A stretch of 64,000 nt of DNA from Dioscorea cayenensis subsp. rotundata (lineage: Eukaryota > Streptophyta > Magnoliopsida > Dioscoreales > Dioscoreaceae): positions 2,356,001 through 2,420,000 of the forward strand of contig NC_052481.1 in assembly GCF_009730915.1 (NCBI RefSeq), given 5' to 3'. This document shows positions 1 to 10,601 of this stretch, piece after piece. A model generated the notes under the pieces. The model was not told the DNA's origin. It made no database searches and saw only the letters and a list, made by a program, of their open reading frames with translations. Position 1 is the stretch's first letter. The number at the start of each line of letters is the position of its first letter. The translations under genes were made by a program, and so were the position numbers.

Positions 1-319
1 AAAGTGATAACATAATATTTGATTAAAGTAAATGTTCTTCACAAACAGTGGTGATGAGAGTTTGCAAGCTATAAAGATGCAACAGTAACATATTTCACAT
101 TGTAATTTTATTCCTCAATCATCCGTGGGAAATTTACTTCAGAAAAATCTTGTTACAAAACATGAAAACCTAATACACAAGTGCATGTAAGAGCATGACT
201 TGATCCATTAGATAGCATATAAAATGAATCCGAGACTCAAATAATTTCCTGAAGTATATAACAGAAAGTGTGCACGTATGTAAAAATAGTTCAGCAAATA
301 ATATGTTTAGAAAACTTAC

Positions 320-1830
320 ACTCCAAGTAGGAAAGGCCAAACCTCCGCCCTGATACTTGGATCAACTCCCTGCATAGAATTTAAAGAGAACTGTCGGATG
401 ACCACTTGATCACTATAAGCATATCCGGACAAAATACTGGAATAGAAAGCTTTGCCCACATCGGATCAGACGAATAGCACCAAGCTATTGGATAAGCACT
501 ACGTGACAATAAAATGATATTTGAACCTTCTATCTTAAAGTTCACTACCATGTGGCACACATTCAACCATTTCGGAGCAACTCAGTGTGGGCAAGAATTT
601 AACAAAATAGGAGAATTTAATTTAGTACTTACTGCAGAGCGAACTTTTTTAAGAAACTTGACACCTCCATCACGAAGCTTTCCGTCTTGTGAAAACAAAG
701 CGCTCCACTGTCGACGAGAAAGTGCATGTTTCCTTTTCCTTCTGGACCATGGGGATTTAAGGCTACCTCTGCAAACAATGAAGTTGCAACAGACCAAAGT
801 TAAAATATAAAATAGAAAGAATGGGCAATCAAAAAAACCAATCAGTATAAAAATACTTGATCCACAAAACACTACCTGCATGAGCAGAACAACAAAATTG
901 GCAAAGAAAACAGCGAAAAAAATATAAAGAGAACAATTACAGTATGATCCAATATAGAAAGAAATCGGAATAGAGAAGTACGTGGCAATTTTCCAAAAGA
1001 AAGAAGCAGAAAAAAAAAAGACTCAAATTGAACATATTTGTATCATGATCAAACAGCTGATTTTTTATTTCTACACAAGTTTAGAAAATAGAAAGCTCTT
1101 AATACAATACTGCCCATTTGGATCCACTTTCTAGCACTAAAGGAACAACCCTAACACAAGCATAGGATGCATCAAAAGCTATAGTGCCGAGCATTTGAAA
1201 TTTCATCCATTTAACTTTAATCCAGTGAAGGATCACACGTGAAATACTCTAACTGCAATTTCTATAGAAATTTGCCAAAGAGATGTTCATGAGTCATTGA
1301 ACTAAATTTACTCCCAAGAGGAAAATTTTCATGGCATAGAAGATGATTTAGGAGGAAAAACTTCAAAAACGGATGCATCTCACATTGCAAGGAATTAACA
1401 CCAAGCATCCAAGTTTGTGAGTGGGAATTCTTAAAATACTAGAATTCAAACATCCATGCTAGCAATGCATAGATCTCTAAAACTGCAAGTTATGGAAAGA
1501 AACAAAAGAAAAGGAGCTCCAAAAACTCAAGCAGAGCATCAAATGCGAAAAAAAAAAAGTCCAATCTTTGCAACGTTCAAGACCCAAAGATTTAAAATTG
1601 GTTTCATCTTCCCTTATCTAAGTTCAATTGCAGCAATTTCAAAGGGAAAGCAGGACTCACCGATCCGGATGCGGGATGTGTGGAGTGGAAGAGGGCAAGG
1701 AAGAGGAGTTAGAGGACGCGATGATGAGGATCGATCTCAGATGAATCCAAGAAGACGAAGCGGAAGACGATGAGGGCGACGGAGAGGCGGACGACGACGA
1801 CGAAGTATGCGATCGTCTCAGCGCTTTCAT
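320..1830 (-). CDS. TBC-domain Rab GTPase-activating protein (RabGAP22-like), 5' exons only
   Basis: Three exons read on the minus strand: 1830-1661 (start ATG at 1828-1830), 768-633 and 369-320, with donors at 1655-1660, 627-632 and 314-319. The frame runs unbroken through both joins. The N-terminus is serine-rich (MKALRRSHTSSSSS). Exon 2 encodes a basic segment (SLKSPWSRRKRKHAL) followed by QWSALFSQDGKLRDGG. Exon 3 encodes GVDPSIRAEVWPFLLGV, the diagnostic entry into a plant TBC domain. The family stimulates GTP hydrolysis on Rab GTPases in membrane traffic. The catalytic arginine and glutamine fingers lie in later exons beyond the left edge, so activity cannot be judged. Bases 1-319 look like intron 3. 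The upstream neighbour is over 5 kb away. The family assignment is firm; the exact paralogue is not. Confidence 0.88.
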
Positions 1831-2060
1831 TTACTAATTACTACTACTCCTACAACAACAACAACCAGGTGGCGGCGATGGCGGAGATGATTGACTACCA
1901 AGGAAAAGAGATAAGCACGACGGCCATGGCCGTGCCGCCGACGAGCAGCAAAAAGCCGCCGCCTGAACTCCAGATCACAGCTCCTCGCTGCTCCACCTCC
2001 TTGGCAGACCTCAACACCATCGATCGCAAGCTCTTTCCTTCTGTGATTCTCCACCATCAA
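1827..2060 (-). CDS. Possible upstream ORF ending on the TBC gene start codon
   Basis: A 77-codon frame in the presumed 5' leader of the TBC gene starts with two consecutive ATG codons. Its stop overlaps the main start as ATGA (TGA at 1827-1829, ATG at 1828-1830). The peptide is basic and low-complexity (histidine/arginine-rich, with a valine run), so it is unlikely to be a functional protein. If the transcript starts upstream of 2060, this frame would favour termination-reinitiation or repress the main frame. The transcription start is not visible, so this is inference. Confidence 0.3.
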   Translation of the reverse strand: MMVENHRRKELAIDGVEVCQGGGAARSCDLEFRRRLFAARRRHGHGRRAYLFSLVVNHLRHRRHLVVVVVGVVVISK

Positions 2061-2230
2061 CCTCCTCCTCCTCCGCTATCTCTCGGTGGAGCACGAAGAG
2101 GAAAAGATCGAAGAAAAAGCGATTGAAAGCACGCGGGTTTGGACCGAGAGAGGGAGTGAGGAGGAGTGGGCACTGGATCTCAAGTTGGGATTGGATTGAA
2201 TTGTGGGATTGGAATTGGAAAGACATGTGA

Positions 2231-5200
2231 TTCAGTGATTGGGGAAAGAGTTTTTTTCACATATGCCCCTCAAAAAATATATAATATTTTAATATTTTTT
2301 TTCTATATATATATGTATATGTATCCTCTGAAATTTATAATTTATATATATATACTTTTATTTTAACTAATTTATATAAATTAAGAAATAAGTTAAAGTT
2401 AATTAATAAACTAAAATTTATAAATAAAAAAAAACTATAATGTTAACTTTCAAAGATGACATTTTTATTTAAAATGTGGTTTAATAAAATGTGTAGTTTT
2501 ATATGATTCATAAATTAAAAATAAAAATAAAAAAGATCAGAGTATTTTTTGTAACATACGTGAATAAGCCACCGCATGCACATTATTATTAAGACTCAAT
2601 CAAAAAAATCAAATCAAATTCTCGATCTCCTGCATAACAGTCAAGTGTTTTAACTACTCTTCTTCTATTGTGACTGTGGTTATTTATGAAGTAAAAAAAA
2701 ATTTATAGATAATTGGAAAATTTTCAAAAAAATTTCAAAAAACTCTATATATATATATATATATTTGGGAGTTTATATTGCTTTAGTAGACTATTGGTGA
2801 TTATATTGAATAATTAAATTATTATTTATAAATTATTTTTTTATAATTTTTTACATTCATATCCGTAATAGGATATTTCTATGTATGCTTTGTAAAAAAT
2901 TAAAAGTATATATATACATTATACACCCTAGCAAAGATTCTACTTTTATATTAATTCATGCAATAATATTTTATAATTTGTTCACTTACATATTTTAAAA
3001 TTTCTACTGTTAGTTATCTTCGTTGGATGTATAGAACTATACATATTGTTATAACTCAAAATATTTAAAAAAAAAAACTCATTTGAAAATAAAAATATAT
3101 TATATATAATAATTAATTAATTAACTAATTAATTAATTAGACGCAAATATGTGCATATATACAATAACCAAAACTAATACCGGGTTGTGAATATGTAATA
3201 TTATCTTTTATGGGGTTGGATAAATAACATTGTAGGAATGTATATTAAATAGTTAGATTTTATAGGGGTAAGACTGCAAAAATAAAAGGAATTAATTAAT
3301 TAATTAATTAATTAAAATAAACGCGGCAAACTGCGTGACCCCACTAGTAGTACTAATTACTAAAGAAACTTAGAAACAAAAGAGAAGAAGTGATCAAAGT
3401 GCTGTGCTTTCTCCATGCTTTCTTTGTGGGCCCCTCCCTTTTTTTCCAATTCTTGTTTTTATTTTTATTTTTATTTTTTAATTTCAAATTTTATTTTATA
3501 TATTATAAACAAAAACTAAAAAAATATTTTTAAACTATATCGAAACACCAACAATTTTTTTATCCATTAGTTTCATGTTTCCTGTAGAACCAGGGTTGTT
3601 TGTGTTTTTACTGAAGAGTTCATAAAAGATAAGAACATAAGTATGTTAAGGTACAAATTTTATATCTGTGTACGTCTATACTAAATATTTATTTTGATTT
3701 TTAAACTAAAAAAATTTATTAGCTTACAAATAAAAATAAATGTTTCTAATGTAATTTTCTACCAAATATGGTTATAGTTAAATCATTTTGATATTATTTT
3801 CAAGGCCTTCACTCATGATTAATGTTTGAAATAGTTGAAATCTTTTTTTATTTTAATTTCATATATTTTTTAATAAATTTTTTTACCCTTTGGCAATAAA
3901 TGCCATAGAGTTTAGATAAGAAATTGAAATAAATTTGGTAAGCAACCAAATAAAGACCATGATAAATCGAATATAGTACAAAATCAAGGGCGATATTATC
4001 AAACACGAATAAATTATATTTATATCGGTGAAAGTTTTCAAACATGATTAAGATATAAAAATTATAATTATAATTTATGTATTAAAACATCTTGATTTAT
4101 TGATTATTTAATTAATAATCAATAAAGTAAGGGCCTAACAGGTGTCCAAAATGTAACAATAGACTTGGGAATCAAAGGATCCCAAATCCATTGGTCAAAC
4201 TCTATAATTTATTTTTTTAATTTTTTTTAATATTTTAAATATTATAGTGATTACATCTAATCAAGTGAGGTTTAATTAAGACAAAACCTAATCCAATTTC
4301 AAAATGCTTTAATCTTTAGATTAAGTCAATGAAGCCTTTTTCCCCTCTAGAATCTCTCTAATTTGTCTGAATTTTTTTTTAGATTTTTTTATTTTGATTA
4401 ATATATTAATTTATTTAAAATTAGGTCAAGGTTTAGATATACATAATTTTTTAAATATATATATATATATATATAATATCATATGCATAAAAATTCATAG
4501 TTATCAACAGTGTTTGGGTCAATTAGTATCAGGCTTCTTGCGTAGGACGTTCATTTCGGAGAGGACCCGAAATCAAACCTCATGTCCTACTACGCTTGCT
4601 TGTCCAGTCGTCCACTTGTCGCCTTTCTCAAAAATTCATAGTTACAAAAAAATAGAGCAAATTTTTAATTCCAAATTTGTAACTAAATAAATTTCAATTT
4701 TCTGATTTGATAAATATTTTTAATGGTTTTTTAGTTTATTATTGCATTAAATAATTAAAGCATTAACTATAATAAATCAGTTCTCCTTTCAGCATCAGTC
4801 AAAGGAAATAAATATTAAATCCCATATAACATTGTAAAAAACAAATGGAAAAATTAAAAAAAATTAAAAAGAAAAAAATAATAATGTTCCTTCGTGATAA
4901 AAAATTCTATTTTTTTAAACGAACCATGAAATTTCTACCCAAGAACGGATGAAAGGTTGCATTCAGAGTTGAATTTTGTAAGTCATTTTTGCATCTGCAC
5001 CCCTGTAAAATCTCATAATTATCCCTAAACAAGATAGAATCAAAATATTTATGTTAAAATACCCAAAAAAAAAAAATTACTCATCACCCCTTATTTGTTT
5101 AAATATTATTTTCATGTTTTTAAAATTTTTATTTTCTATTTTCAGACAATTTCTTTTGTAATACATTTTAGATAAAATTATTTTTCAATAACATTAATTA

Positions 5201-6184
5201 TATATATTATTTAAAATGATATAAATAAAACAAAATTAAATTAAAAAAGCATGCAGTAATAACAATTTTTTTTCACTGGTAACAAGTAAAAAAGCCACAA
5301 AAGAGAAAGAAAATTAATCTTATATGGTAAACAATCAAATCAAGTCTTGCTTTTTTACAACATGGGTTGAAAAAATAATGGCAAGAAAGAAGAAAAGCTG
5401 GTGCATGATGCGCCACTAGTGATATTTATTAATTAATTTATTTATTTTTATGAGCACATTAATAAATGGTCCCTAGAATTTGGTCATCAAAGTCTGCTAT
5501 ACAAGAGCTTGGTCAAAGTGGTCAAATTGGTCAAAGTGTACAACTTGTGGTAATGACTTATGGAACGTGTATTTATTACCAATTCTTTGCATATTAATCA
5601 TTAAAGTGGATATTTTTATTATTGGGTTAAATTAAAAATAATAATAATAAGTTGCATCCCTTATGGAGAATAAACTACCAAAGGAGAGTATAAGTGACTT
5701 TTGAATATTTTGGTATATTTATTTCTATATAAATCCAATCAAATTATCAATGAAATCATAATAAAATTACTTTGGCAATGATGATGCTTTTCAGCATAAA
5801 TTAATTGATATTATTTATAAAATTAATTAATAAATAAAATATTTCATGATCTGCTTTAAAAAAAATTAATTTAGCTGAAATAATCATATTTATTGAACGT
5901 AACATTGCATACCTCACCTCTTAACTTTTGCGCTTTTGTCAGCATAGTTTTTAGTATGACAACTAAAATTATCAATGATGATGATGATAATAAGTTATAT
6001 ATATATAAGATTGTTAAGATAATGATGTTTATTTTAGTTTGGTTAGGATATCTTTGATTTAAATATTTAAGTTAGTTGTGTGTTGATTAAAACTCAAATT
6101 AGTAGAGATTATCTTTCTAGAATTTTGCCTTTATAAAGGCTTCAATGATTATGAATAAAGTGTGCAGTTTTCTTCATCTCTTCT
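2231..6184. other. Gene-free AT-rich spacer
   Basis: I see no coding sequence here. It is dominated by A/T runs, (TA)n tracts (for example 2748-2764 and 4455-4474) and TTAA-rich stretches such as 3111-3138 and 3294-3314. The one discrete feature I can support is the short SINE-like insertion at 4504-4629. Confidence 0.6.
4504..4629 (+). mobile_element. SINE-like 126-bp insertion with 15-bp target duplication
   Basis: The segment is bounded by a perfect 15-bp direct repeat, AAAAATTCATAGTTA, at 4489-4503 and 4630-4644. This is the signature of target-primed insertion. The interior is GC-richer than its surroundings. It shares the words TACGCTTGCTTG and CACTTGTCG with a second region near 32270-32320, so it belongs to a dispersed family. 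Pol III box A/B-like words are only weakly matched here, so calling it a SINE is inference; the insertion itself is seen directly. Confidence 0.7.
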
Positions 6185-6408
6185 TTTAAGTTATCAAAGA
6201 TCACTTATCTATGGATGCATATAGATAAGAAATTTATGAACGTCTCACAACAATCGTTAAATCATTATGTAACGGTTATTGTTTTATTATATTACTAACC
6301 TCATCTCCGGGGTTAATAATGAGATAGAAATCGTTAAATGGACGATCTATCTGTTGAGGGACGTCCATAGATTACAAATCTATGGAAGCCCATAAAGGAT
6401 GTTTTGCC
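6185..6408. mobile_element. Foldback MITE copy next to a (TA)n tract
   Basis: Imperfect inverted termini surround a short unique core. The left arm has ATAGATAAGAAATTTATGAACG around 6219-6240 and the right arm has GGACGTCCATAGATTACAAATC around 6360-6382. The right end runs straight into a (TA)n tract at 6409-6428. It has no coding capacity. It is closely related to the adjacent copy at 6429-6600. The left boundary is approximate. Confidence 0.5.
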
Positions 6409-6428
6409 ATATATATATATATATATAT

Positions 6429-6600
6429 GATCATTTATCTAAAGACACCTATAGATAAGAAATCTATGAACAATAGTTAATATAGTAACAAGTATACTAA
6501 TTATTGTTTAGAAAAATACAATACACAGCGTGATCCAATGAATGATAATTGAACATCCATAGATTTTTTATCTATGAACATCCATAGATAATATTTTATC
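6429..6600. mobile_element. Foldback MITE copy between two (TA)n tracts
   Basis: About 170 bp sit exactly between (TA)n runs at 6409-6428 and 6601-6620. The left terminus reads TGATCATTTATCTAAAGACA. The reverse complement of the right terminus reads TGATAAAATATTATCTATGG. Both are followed by the inner word CATAGATAA-AAATCTATG in near-matching form. Location inside TA microsatellites is known for the rice Micron MITE family; that comparison is from memory. Confidence 0.6.
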
Positions 6601-7549
6601 ATATATATATATATATATATAATTTTGGTATATTAAAAATCATACATGTGTGAAGAAGATAGTCATCAAGGAAGAAATGGTAATTTCTTAGCAATTTTTA
6701 ATATAGACTAAAAGGTTGAAGCATTCTTTGATTGAAAGATCAATTAATCAAGAAAAAAGGAAAAAAAAATGTGACTATGAAAGGAAGAACACATGAATTG
6801 ACTTAAAAATTACTACATAAGTGGGTTTTTGGAATAATTAAGAAATAATAAGCAATTAAGAAGTTTAATTAATAAATAATAGAGATGAAGATGAAGCATT
6901 GGAATGAGGGTCCCATTTTCACATGGGAATGCAATGTCTGCACATGCTGTTACAAGTAGTATCAATCACATGAGAATGGGAAGAGTTGGAGGTCACCATT
7001 ATAAGGAATCAATGCCTGCTTTCAAAACCACAAACCAAAAAAGAGTGATACTTCTTGGATTTCTTGTGAATATGCTCTGTCTCACAAAATTTAACTGTTT
7101 CTTGCTCACGGGCAATGCACACTCAAATTTAATACATATATACATAAATACAAATATATATATCATAATCTATTGTCATAAAAAATTTCACATCAATTTG
7201 AAAAAAAAAAAAATCAATAAAATGATTATATATTAAGTGATAGCAGATGAAAAGGGGCAAGAGATATGACCAAAAATGTAAGACAATGGAGAATAATTGT
7301 GCAACACAGTTATATACATTGAAACTTTATAAAAAGATAAATATGTAAAAACACCAAAATATCATCAACCTAATAATGCATTTTTATTCTCAAACCATTC
7401 TCATTCTCTATCCAAACATAGCTTGCATTACAATATAATTCATGTTTGGAATACAAGGTTGGTTTTCATTAAACTTCTGCAACTCCATAATATTATAGAT
7501 AGCTCAATACTTAACCATCATATATATATATAAAGCAGAGTTACCTTGT

Positions 7550-9455
7550 CTACTTAATTTCCAACTTTGAAGTAGCATCCTTGTCAGCAAACCAAGTGAA
7601 CTCTCCATTCTCAAGTGAAACCCTCTGAACAGGAAGAAGAGCACCGGATTCAGAGTTGTAATGATCATGGCCTAATGCCTTCTTCACTGCATCAGCTAAT
7701 TCAGCTCCAGTTACCACAAGGAAAATATTAGCAGACACATTGATCACTGGAAATGTAAAGGTAATTCTCTGAGGTGGTAGTTTGGGGGAGTCCTTAATGT
7801 AGGTCACCCAACGTTCCTTTTCGTTGAGTAGAGGGTGGCCGGGGAATAGAGAAGCTATGTGACCATCTGGACCCATTCCTAGTAGCATGAGATCAAATAT
7901 TGGGAAGCCAGTGGTAGCTGAGACCTTAAGAATTCCAGTTCTGACTAGATATTTCAAGCATGCTTCATAATCATCTGCGGCTCCTTCAGGTGGCAAGGTG
8001 TCATTAATGGCATAAACTTGATCAGCTGGAATCGGCACCTGACAAGAAGGCGTTTAGGGTTCACTAATTGAGTTTGATCATCAAATTTGAAAAAGTCTCA
8101 TCAAGCTGGAAAGGCCAAAGGTTTAAGAATTTTATGCCCTCACTTCATCAATAGTTCCTGACTTATGATGATTTTTTAGGAAGAATAGGCATGAAACACA
8201 CTTCCAAAATATTTTCACTCTGCCCATATAATTTTGGAGAGGTCGGTAGATATGTAAATGTAAGACAACTTAACACAATTCAATTTGAAAAGAACCACAT
8301 GCTGAATTTCTAAAACAAGAAAAAACTGGCGGTATAAGAGTTTATGTTCCCACTTCATGGACAATTCCCGATAACTTCCAGTGAATGTTTTAGGCGGATG
8401 TGACATAAAATCTACTTCTAAAACCCCCTCATTTCACCGAGATGGTTAGAGACATGAGATGATTTAACACAATTTTTCAAAAAAAGATATGCATTCTCCA
8501 TTTCTAGAAAAAAAAAACTTCTTTGCTCTATTTGTTTGGGCCCAATCAAGAAGAGACAAAAACATATGCTAGTTTCACATGTGGTGCAAAAGGTTAGCTC
8601 AAACTTGTTTCTTCAAACCAACACTTGTTTAATTGATTGATTTGGCACTAATATATCTACCTACTATATAAAAACAATATTCTAAACCACCAAAGAGTAA
8701 AATAAACTAATTTCATGCCATTCATTATATATTCGGACAAACACTTATCTAATTCATTGATCCGGAGACTAATAACTGCACCAATTATGGGGGAAAAAAA
8801 TCCAAACAAGCAACAAGTACAATAAACCAATTTGATGGCACAATTCGAGTTTTTCAAAAGTTAAATTAATTGGTATGAGACTAACACCTCTGAAAAGTAC
8901 ACAAAACTCACTATTCCCAACAAACAAAAAGTAGCTAATTTCAGTACTAAAATTTATCACAAAAACAAAACGAAAAGAAAAGGAAGCACATTCATGCTAA
9001 AGATTCAGTAATAAATTTAAGAGAAACTAAAGATAGATTAAAAAGAAAACGAAAAGCAGTGATCTTAGCTTGACCTTGGAGAGAAATCCATCAAGTGCGA
9101 GCTTGTAATTGCTATCTGGATGATCCTTGGGCACAACCCTCTCATCGACCCAGAACACATGCCATTTCGCCCAATCCACTGAATCCACATACGGAGATCC
9201 CACAAGCTTCCTGAATTTCCAATCAATTGAAGAAACCAAAGATCAAAAACCCTAAAAAAATTGGTGGAATAGGTTGGGATCATCATTCACTCACCTCAGA
9301 GAGTCGATGAGGGTGCCGCCGGAGAGGACGACGGTGAATGTAGCGCTGTGACTGGTGATCTGGTTGGAGAGCTTGGCCGTGTGCTCCGCCAGCGAGATGG
9401 AGAGCTCCTCTTCGGTGTCGAAGATGAGAACCTTTTGGTTCTCTTTGGATGCCAT
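7550..9455 (-). CDS. PGL: 6-phosphogluconolactonase, form without transit peptide
   Basis: Three exons: 9455-9295, 9210-9075 and 8038-7550. They give 786 nt and 261 aa, with frame and family continuity across both joins. The enzyme hydrolyses 6-phosphoglucono-delta-lactone to 6-phosphogluconate, the second step of the oxidative pentose phosphate pathway. Visible family blocks are VVLSGGTLIDSLRKL near residue 50, FWVDERVVPKDHPDSNYKL in exon 2, and LLGMGPDGHIASLFPGHP in exon 3. The protein starts MASKENQKVL with no targeting extension, so a cytosolic site is likely. The C-terminus is DKDATSKLEIK, so an SKL tripeptide is present but not terminal. A TATAAATA box lies 42 bp upstream of the ATG. 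Its tandem paralogue at 10602-17197 has the same exon phases and identical lengths for exons 2 and 3. Confidence 0.93.
8085..8510. repeat. Degenerate ~200-bp tandem duplication in lactonase intron 2
   Basis: Two adjacent units, about 8085-8300 and 8301-8510, share ordered blocks: an AAGAATTTTATG/AGAGTTTATG motif, CACTTCATCAATAGTTCC/CACTTCATGGACAATTCC, GGTCGGTAGATATG/ATGGTTAGAGACATG, and AACACAATT followed by a TTTCTA(G/A)AA end. They are diverged by eye, with no coding potential. Confidence 0.55.
8620..8842. repeat. Second degenerate tandem duplication (~113-bp unit) in the same intron
   Basis: Units near 8620-8722 and 8733-8842 share ACACTT.T.TAATT.ATTGAT, an inner CTAATA stretch, and a common end (AATAAACTAATTTCATGCCA versus AATAAACCAATTTGATGGCA). 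It is a local duplication inside intron 2, not a dispersed element as far as I can see. Confidence 0.5.
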
Positions 9456-9496
9456 CGATGAAGAAGACGAGCTTTCTCAGTGGGGACTGTGAAGAC

Positions 9497-9504
9497 TATT
9501 TATA
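9497..9504 (-). promoter_or_regulatory. TATA box of the first lactonase gene
   Basis: TATAAATA on the minus strand, 42 bp upstream of the ATG at 9455. This is a consensus plant TATA box. The implied 5' leader is very short, about 10-15 nt if transcription starts about 30 bp downstream of the TATA. Confidence 0.55.
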
Positions 9505-9509
9505 AAGGA

Positions 9510-10601
9510 ACCTTATCGGGTCGGATCCAAGATAAGATTTTCAGATTCGAACCCGTTTTCTTTTTAGAATGTTGGGAATTGAATATAATGGGAATAAGAA
9601 CAAGAATGAAATGCGAATTAATATATATATATATATATTTATATTTATATTTATATTTCTTTTATTTATTTTATAAAAAATGGAAAAGGAAAAAAACCCT
9701 TGTTTTTTTTTATTTTTGCAAAATAAGAATAGAGATTTTTTTTAACCGTTACCAAGCTGTCACATGAATAAAATCATCATTTTATTTAAAAATCAACTTA
9801 TAAGACATAGAAATATATATGTATATATTTTAGTTTATTAATCTCTTCTAAAATTTTACTAAATAAAAAAAAACTTAAATCCCGAAAATTAAATAAAATT
9901 ATATTAAACATAATATTTTTTTTTATACTACGTTAAAGTTTTTTACATAAATAGATGATTTTACTCATGTCAAAAGTTAAGTTAACATTGTTTTACAAAT
10001 TTAAAAAACTTTATATCATAAAATCATAAACAAAAATCAAAAAATAAAAAAACATACAAGTTTTTTTTTTTTACTTTCCAAACAAAATCCCCAGCCAGTA
10101 TGAAGGTTTCCAAGGCAGTTTATGAAACAATATAACCAGAAAAATAACTTATAATACTTTAGAAAGGGCATTTGGTAATAAATTTTTCAGTTTCAAAAGG
10201 GTGTTAGAATTTCCATGATGTAAAAGACATTGCTTTATGATAATCCATCCAAATGCTAGAAGGATTTTTAAAAAGCTTTAAAAAATTATCCGAACAGGAC
10301 AAAAGAATAATAATGAGAATGAATATGGAGGTAATCAACAACACAATAACTTTGATGCATCTGACGATATTTTTCATGCCAGTGTATTGTTTCACAATGC
10401 CCACCACAAACTGCATAAGTGGAGTGCAATCACTTTGTTGAGCATAAACTTTTAAAAGGTGGCATGATTGGTAATCACAGGAGATACAGCATTATTTGTC
10501 AAACCAAAAGACACAGTGAAGCAAACAAAGCTACTCATACAAGGTCGAAAACTCCGGCAGTTCATAAACCGATGATCGATAACCTATTCATACCGTATTA
10601 G
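9510..10601. other. Spacer between the two lactonase genes
   Basis: AT-rich, with a (TA)n/(TATATT)n run at 9619-9660. Short open frames on both strands around 10204-10441 overlap one another and have no recognisable motif. The right part is presumably the 3' untranslated and downstream region of the second lactonase gene. Confidence 0.5.

Noticed and set aside
6904-7236. 110-codon plus-strand frame upstream of the first lactonase gene's 3' end
   Set aside because: Composition turns into random AT-rich sequence after 60 codons; no known motif.
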